Program-made: the position numbers and the translations under genes
Shown: piece after piece, positions 57,951 to 64,000 of the stretch
Layout: every line of letters begins with the position of its first letter
How positions within the stretch are numbered: the stretch's first letter is position 1
Notes under the pieces: model-generated
Databases searched by the model: none
The model's input: only the letters and a program-made list of their open reading frames with translations
What the model was told of the DNA's origin: nothing
Assembly: GCA_964036275.1 (NCBI GenBank)
Contig: OZ038434.1
Location: 30,210,425 to 30,274,424, forward strand
Length of the DNA stretch: 64,000 bases
Source of the DNA: Litoditis marina
Lineage: Eukaryota; Nematoda; Chromadorea; Rhabditida; Rhabditidae
Direction: 5' to 3'

Positions 57951-58045
57951 TATTTCAAGATTTCAAGATTTATTAGATCACTTCAAATCGTTGCGAAATG
58001 GTGTTCCTTGACTGCCCTCCAGATATCTTTATCTCTTCATACTGT
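57951..58045 (-). mobile_element. LINE 3' end, minus strand
   Basis: Reading minus: ATCTGGAGGGCAGTCAAGGA, then ACGATTTGAAGTGATCTAAT and AATAAATCTTGAAATCTTGA; same end as at 44290. Confidence 0.6.
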
Positions 58046-59890
58046 ACACTCATATCATGTTGGGTTTTATTAGTACAACAAAATTCACTTTAAACAAATT
58101 TAAATTTTTTCTAGAAGTCTAGAACTTTGCCGGATGTAATCCTATTGGATTTATTGGCAACATAATTCAAGTTGCAACTAGACACAGAAGAAATAGAGTA
58201 AGGAAAAAAAGGAAAAGAGAGAATTTTATTTGCACCGTGCAAATTCTTAGATTACCCAATGCAAACTTCAGTTACCTCGACATTTCGATCAATTATCAAT
58301 CCATATGATAATATCATGTTTTATTAGATTCCCAGTGCGTAGTGGTGCTATAACACCATTACCGTTGCTTGAGTAGAACGTTCGCGCCCTGTTTAGAGTG
58401 TTGTTTTTCGATGGTCGTTTCACCAACAATTGAACTAATGAAGTGATTATTGACGAAGGTAGTTGAACTCCACGAAGGTAGTTGAAAATCTCATAATTTT
58501 CGGGCTGTTCTGAACTGAAGAATATTTGAACTGTATCTCTTGAATTTTTCATTTTCAAAAAATCGTGCAATCAATGAATCTCATTAAAGTGGTTCATTAA
58601 AAATCACCTGAGATTATGCTCGCTAGATTGAATTTTGAAAAAGCCTGCCTTATTCACCTTCAACACGGAACCAGCTGAAAGCGGGTCAGGAAGAAAAGTA
58701 TGCATTTTAAGTCCGATTTCTGACATATGAAACCGTTTTTTTAACTTTTCCGGGTCACAACCAGTAACTCAACCAGAAAAGCACACAGCCCTGTCTATTT
58801 TTTATTGAAGTTATAGATTGCTCTTAAGACAGCTTTTTACTAGTTCATCTGATTTCTAAATTAACATTTTCATTAATAACGCTCAATGTATGTCATATTG
58901 ATCTAAATCTATTTCAAAAACAGCTTTGAAACAAGAACAATCATCACCAAAATACAAGGGAGTCCGGAAATGACGCTCCACTGAAACTATGTTTACTTTG
59001 AACTACAAAACCAATTTTTTGGGGTATTATGGAGAGAAATCTTCCGGCTTTTCACTACAATCGTGTTTATGTTTGCTTCGACGTTTTAACATTTTTTCTC
59101 CAGCGATTTTTACGTGTACACCTGAATAAAGCTTAAGTGAAAAACTGAACTTAAAGCAGGACAATTATGTGAACGAATCTCTAAATGTTTTCTCATGTTC
59201 ATAGTACATATTATAAATAAAACAAATCTCTCCTATAGATTATTAAACGTCTGCACCTGAATAACCTATATGGGAAAACTAATTTCAAAGCTATATAAAT
59301 AAGACTCCCTGAATTAATTCTCATGTTCTTTTTCTCAATTATTTGAAACCTAATATTCCTTTTTGATCTCATTGAGAGAAATGTTTCGAATATCTCTAGC
59401 GAATTTCACGTCGGCACCTGAATAAATTATATGTGAACTGCTGCATTGAGACGGGACTTAATTGCACACGATTAAAGTCATTAACTCAGCTATTTTCTCG
59501 ACTTCCCTGTTCCGAATTCTTTTAGAACATTTATTTGTAGAAATTGTATTTTTTAAATAATTATAAATATAATTTATCACTTCAGAAAGATTACTTAGAA
59601 AATAGGTTGATAAGTCTTTCCAAATAACATGTGTGTTGCTCAATCAATATCAAAGTATCAAATAACAGATATACTAAATCCATCTCTCGATAATTGTCCT
59701 CATATTTTCTTAATTTGTGACATCCGACCCGGTGTTTTAACTAGTATTATAGATTTTCAAGAAATATGATTTTTATTCCCGCTGCCTTATTTTGTTATCC
59801 GATTATTAGATTGACTCTCGTTTCAAAAAATGAGATTATCTCCCGGCTGAAAAGTCTTCGGATTAGATTTAGTTCACCGTTAAACTACTG
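58046..59890. other. AT-rich intergenic DNA with three GCACCTGAATAA phrases
   Basis: The phrase (G/A)CACCTGAATAA recurs near 59118, 59254 and 59416, the first and last preceded by similar (C/T)AGCGA(T/A)TTTTACGT-type sequence, suggesting decayed tandem units. Nothing else is recognised. Confidence 0.4.
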
Positions 59891-59951
59891 AAAAGGAATG
59901 ATGTTGTGTGCCATCAAGGTTTCGATTATCGACAAAAGTGATGTGCTCTTA

Positions 59952-59988
59952 CTTTCTCTCTTCTCTCTCTCTCTCTCTCTCTTTCTGG

Positions 59989-60048
<60 letters not shown>

Positions 60049-60160
60049 CTTTGTATTTCTCTTGGTCGCTTTTTTTCGCTCCTGTTCTCTATTTTCCATC
60101 TCCTTCCCACCATTTTCCTATCTTTCCGTCTCTCTCTATCCCTTTCTTTCTCTCACGTTT
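59952..60160. repeat. (CT)n microsatellite upstream of the last gene
   Basis: Almost pure CT/CTTT for about 110 bp, then a pyrimidine-rich flank, ending about 160 bp before the ATG at 60320. GA/CT tracts can act as promoter elements; that role is not shown here. Confidence 0.8.
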
Positions 60161-60319
60161 TCTTTACTCATCTCCAGTATACTGTATTTAAAATTGTTTT
60201 TATCCTTCTGAGCTTCTAATCTGATCTTCAAACGTTGACATACCTATAATTGAATACATGTTTTCTATTGATATATATTTTTTATGTGATATTATTTTTA
60301 CTAACTGTTTTAAATTCAG

Positions 60320-63319
60320 ATGGATCGATCTTCCTGTAGTGTCCAGCCTCAATTCTCGCTTCAAACTCCGACTCTCAACTCGCCGGTTCGAAATCATCGA
60401 CCGTCATTGAGTGAGTAACTATGAACTGGATAATGCTACGCTATAACTCCTTGAAAAGTCACTCGAAAAATTTTCCAGGTCGACTTATAAGGTCACAACA
60501 ACAATTATTTTCTCGTAACGTGTGGTTTCCATTACGCAGACATAATCACGAATAGAGAAGACACCCTTGAAAATGAATAATATTAAAATCAATTCCTTGT
60601 TAGTCCATTGCACAGTCACATGGAACACGTTAAACACAGCAGAACTCAGAAATGTGCACAATGCCTCATCAGAAAGCTTACTCTACTATTCAATTAAGTT
60701 ATAGAATACTCCACGTTAGGATATAAGACGCTGCAATCTAAATTTTTTTCCAAAATCGAGTTTATTCCGAAAAAACAGGACAAATTGGGAAGCAACCGAA
60801 CGTCTCCAAAAACTCCCAAATTATTTCGATAACAGAGAAATTAAACCAATTTTGTGAATTCTTGTACATGAAATATTTTGCTATCTTGTGAAAAGTTTAG
60901 AAATAGAACTGGTCAAATTCCTTGAGCGACAGCACAGTATAGGAGTGCAATCGCCCAAAAGATACATTTATATAGCACACAATTTCAATCATTTATTTTT
61001 TGGGAGCACACAATTTCAATCATTTATTTTTTGGGAGCACAACATTTCAATCATTTATTTTTTGGGAGCACACAATTTCAATCATTTATTTTTTGGGAGC
61101 ACTTAATTTCAATCATTTATTTTTTGGGAGCACACAATTTCAATCATTTATTTTTTGGGAACACATAATTTCAATCATTTATTTTTTGAAAACATAACTT
61201 CAATCATTTATTTTTTGGAATATTCGGTTTTCAAATATTTGTTTTTCGAAATCCGTGCAAACTGTTTTGTCTAGGAGGACACTGAAGGATAAATTCGTTC
61301 GAGGAAAAGTCCGAAAACGAACAAAAGCATCAGTTTGTGCGGAGTCGATGAAATGACCAGTGCTGAATTCCGGTAACGAGAACAGTTGAAAGGCTAAAAC
61401 TTTGAGTTACAACTACAATGTTCAAAAAATCTTTCATAGTTTACGTGAAACTTTCCCCACGTTCTCGCCATATGAAAGACGCGATTGTTTCTAAGAAATG
61501 CGAATGCAGAATACTGATAAACTTGCCGGTTTCTCTATTATCTCTGGACGGCTCTATCATCCTTTGGTGATGAATTCTTATGTGAAAACCTATCATATTT
61601 GAAACTTGTATATTCGTTCACTTTTGTTAAAAGGACTCTCATCAACAGTTTTCACCAAGTCCAAATAAATCTCGCCGTCATATATGGGGGAGTTCGGCTG
61701 TCTGATACTGTCTGGATGCGAGAGAGTGGGCGGAGCCAATGCGTATAGAGATAATGAGAGAGTGTGCGAATGCGGGAGAGCGCGTGGACGACGAGAGCAA
61801 AAGTTAACATGTTATCGCCACAGACTGCAGAATTTGACACTTACTGATTCCAAACGTTTTGAGTGAAAGGTTATCAGAGTAAAGGTTAGATAGTGTGTAT
61901 TCATAACAGAATTAAAACATAACTTATATATTAAACTGTGTACTTGCATTCTGATTGGAAAGTAATGAAATTCACCATTCTCAAGAAAGTAATGAAATTC
62001 ACCATTTTCAACCTGCAGATTTTAAGCAAATTCACAATCATGATTCATTTCTATACTTTATGTTTACTAATCGTAATTTTTAGTCGAAGTGATAGTTGAA
62101 GTGAATTTGGGTTACTGAAATATAAGTAACCATCAGTGGTACAGAAAAATGACATAAATAACATTTCGCCACTCACTTCTATCAGTCTTTTATCATCTGA
62201 GACTTCTCTATGAATAGTTCAATTGGCAACGTCTTGAACAGAAACTCTTGAAATATTATTTAGATTGTAAAAACTCGGAAAATTAGACGTATTGTCGTGG
62301 GTTTTACCGAACTCGAAGTTTTTGCCGTTCGAACTTCTTGTCATGGAATGTTTTCTATTTTCGAAAGAATGTACCGGGATTATTCTCGAGTGTTTGAAAG
62401 ATCGGAATGAGTCACTGCTTTTCCGATTGTACAAAGTATCGACCACGGAATTCTATCGGAAGTTCAGTCGGATTTGACTCAATTAAGTAGATTTGGAAAC
62501 TACAGGTCCACAGGCTCCGAATTCGAAAAAAACGTGGAAAATGGGAACAAAATGAGTTTTTCCTGAATATTCCATTCTACACAGTATAAAATAGGGAGGA
62601 TGTTAGGCGGATGCTCGCATAAACCTTGAAATGTACGGGAACGGTGAGTGCTGTGAACGTTGTTGGAACGTTGTGAACGTGTTTGTTAACGTTCATTGAG
62701 TGTATGAATCTATGCAAGAACAATAGAAATTGTGTGTTTCCAAAAAATAAATGATTGAAATTGTGTGTTCCCAAAAAATAAATGATTGAAAATGTGTGCT
62801 CCCAAAAAATAAATGATTGAAATTTTGTGCTCCCAAAAAATAAATGATTGAAATTGTGTGCTCCCAAAAAATAAATGATTGAAATTGTGTGCTCCCAAAA
62901 AATAAATAATTGAAATTGTGTGCTCCTTGGCTAACTACACATCTCTCCTATAAGTAACAAAATGCGTTGCTTTTGGGACATTACCATATGCAAATAATCT
63001 TTCTTTCGTCCACATACAACAAATTTTGGGAACAGTTTATCATCCAGAAAACACCCCAAATAATTAATTTTTCTTGACAAATGGAATACGTTTATTTTCT
63101 CTTCCCATATTGTCCTGTTTTCTCGGAATAAACTCGATTTTGAAATTTTTTTAGATTGCAGCGTCTTATATGATCTCGAATATTCTCGCAAAAACAGCAA
63201 ATTTTGTGTTGATCCATTTATTTATTACTACAATTTTAGCCGGCGTGTCGGTGGATTCTGCTTCGAGCGTCCGGAAGTTTCTGCACGATCGTCGACGAAG
63301 TTACCGAAATAGAAGTCTG
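60320..63319 (+). CDS. unrecognised gene, first two exons (continues past right edge)
   Basis: Exon 1 (60320-60410) starts with ATG directly behind TTAAATTCAG, an ideal spliced-leader acceptor, and reads MDRSSCSVQPQFSLQTPTLN then SPVRNHRPSL. It ends in phase 1 at A|GTGAGT. Exon 2 (63240-63319) follows TTTTAG and reads, in the matching phase, GVSVDSASSVRKFLHDRRRS then YRNRSL, ending in phase 0 at CTG|GTGAGT. Together this is 57 residues of a Ser/Arg/Pro-rich N-terminus. I do not recognise the family. The phase match and clean splice sites make it likely real. Later exons are not visible before 64000. The 2.8-kb intron is filled by repeats. Confidence 0.6.
60599..60706. mobile_element. CACGTG-ended MITE, diverged (intron 1 of last gene)
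   Basis: GTTAGTCCATTGCACAGTCA ... CTATTCAATTAAGTTATAGA; part of the centre is deleted. Confidence 0.65.
60721..63171. mobile_element. 2.45-kb inverted-repeat element with subterminal minisatellites
   Basis: The left end ATATAAGACGCTGCAATCTA and right end (reverse complement) match for roughly 65 bp, including AAAATCGAGTTTATTCCGA and AACAGGACAA. Inside each end lies an array of a 31-bp unit (TTTCAATCATTTATTTTTTG followed by GGAGCACACAA): about eight copies at 60977-61220 and about six, inverted, at 62728-62925. The centre (61240-62560) has no long frame, so the element is probably non-autonomous. It occupies nearly all of intron 1 of the gene starting at 60320. Confidence 0.75.
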
Positions 63320-63369
63320 GTGAGTTAGAACCTGGATACTCATCTCAGAAGACGTATTCAGAAGTATCC

Positions 63370-63480
63370 CAAATTCACAACCTGCGTCTCCTCAAAAAAA
63401 AACGCTATTTCTCTATTCACACATCTCGCCGAGATGAAAATCTCGAGAAATAGTGCGCAAAGACGCAGGATGGTACAAGT
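63370..63480. mobile_element. partial CTGCGTCTC inverted-repeat MITE
   Basis: ACCTGCGTCTCCTCAAAAAA ... TCTATT ... GAAATAGTGCGCAAAGACGC: inner stem of the family seen at 19615 and 25522, without the outer ends. Confidence 0.55.
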
Positions 63481-63489
63481 TGCAGTATA

Positions 63490-63682
63490 GTTGGTGCCAA
63501 ATCTATAAATTTCTGTCTCTCACCGGAATCGGACCTGACTAGCAAAAGATTTGTAGAAGGCGGACTGTTCTATTAGAGTACATTCCGGGCATGTTTGGAA
63601 ATCGAGGCAATGAGTGCGCACACAGCGGAAAGTGAGATTATACAGTACCCTCCCGACTTTCCGTTGGCGACGACTATAATTC
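63490..63682 (-). mobile_element. tRNA-derived SINE, copy 3 (minus strand)
   Basis: Reading minus: TATAGTCGTCGCCAACGGAA head, degraded box A (CTAATAGAACAG), box B CAGGTCCGATTCC, tail ATTTGGCACCAAC. It is more diverged in the tRNA-like part than copies 1 and 2. Confidence 0.6.
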
Positions 63683-64000
63683 AGTTTTCACTTGTGTGTG
63701 CGTGCTGAAAAAGACCTGCAGGGTTTTGAAGGATCATCGAGTCTTAAGTAGGATTGTGTTTCTCTTTTGCTAGTTTGCAGTGGAATTGACGTGTTGATCC
63801 TACAAGAGCAACCACACAAGAAGTATTTGCAAATTACGATATAGTTTTAGAAAATGTAACAAAACACATTTTGTGGTTTCGAAGCATGTGTTCACTCACA
63901 AGCTGTAACGACGTTTCGAAAGCACTCGGAAAACTTGTTTCGTTTGAAAAGGTTTAAAGGGACCGTACCTCTATAATGTGCAATGTAGGTAATTTTTGAA

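Noticed and set aside
59898..60219. Leu/Ser-rich frames upstream of the last gene
   Set aside because: They translate a CT microsatellite.
60888..61197. Overlapping frames with NHLFFGST/IISIIYFLG peptides
   Set aside because: They are translations of a 31-bp minisatellite, whose frame rotates every unit; not a protein.
62577..62898. Minus-strand frames with the same NHLFFGST peptides
   Set aside because: Same minisatellite in inverted orientation.

Overview
This is an AT-rich, intron-rich animal window. Acceptors of the type TTTTCAG, genes that open directly behind an acceptor-like AG (possible spliced-leader sites) and dense short inverted-repeat transposons point to a rhabditid nematode, probably Caenorhabditis or a close relative. 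I assembled six protein-coding genes exon by exon. Five are complete in reading frame or run off an edge only where stated, and every splice phase closes.

Layout. (1) 208-10707, minus: the 5' half of a condensin SMC4 gene (ten exons, 312 residues) that runs off the left edge. Its introns are swollen by transposons: four inverted-repeat elements with 8-bp target duplications, a large 184-bp-arm palindrome, and a 3.6-kb segment bounded by GC-rich inverted repeats. (2) 11965-29433: an alternating cluster of two gene families. Secreted His/Gly/Tyr-rich proteins lie on the plus strand (two intact genes plus one decayed last exon), and small TAK1/MOM-4-like kinases lie on the minus strand (two intact genes with identical exon structure). 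The pair 'HGY gene then convergent kinase' is the duplicated unit; in the second unit the HGY gene survives only as a frameshifted last exon. (3) 30778-39372, plus: a complete 19-exon molybdenum cofactor sulfurase (702 residues; sulfurase plus MOSC domains). At least six of its introns carry the same small palindromic element. (4) 39373-60319: about 21 kb without a convincing gene, holding LINE 3' ends, a tRNA-derived SINE, MITEs, G/C homopolymer clusters and pyrimidine microsatellites. (5) 60320-right edge, plus: the first two exons of an unrecognised gene whose 2.8-kb first intron is nearly filled by an inverted-repeat element with 31-bp minisatellites near both ends.

Functionally, SMC4 (chromosome condensation) and the sulfurase (activation of xanthine dehydrogenase/aldehyde oxidase) are conserved housekeeping genes. 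The segment between them is a lineage-specific duplicating cluster. The pairing of a secreted low-complexity protein with a small kinase is the most unusual gene arrangement here. I saw no CRISPR array, operon, rRNA or intact tRNA gene.
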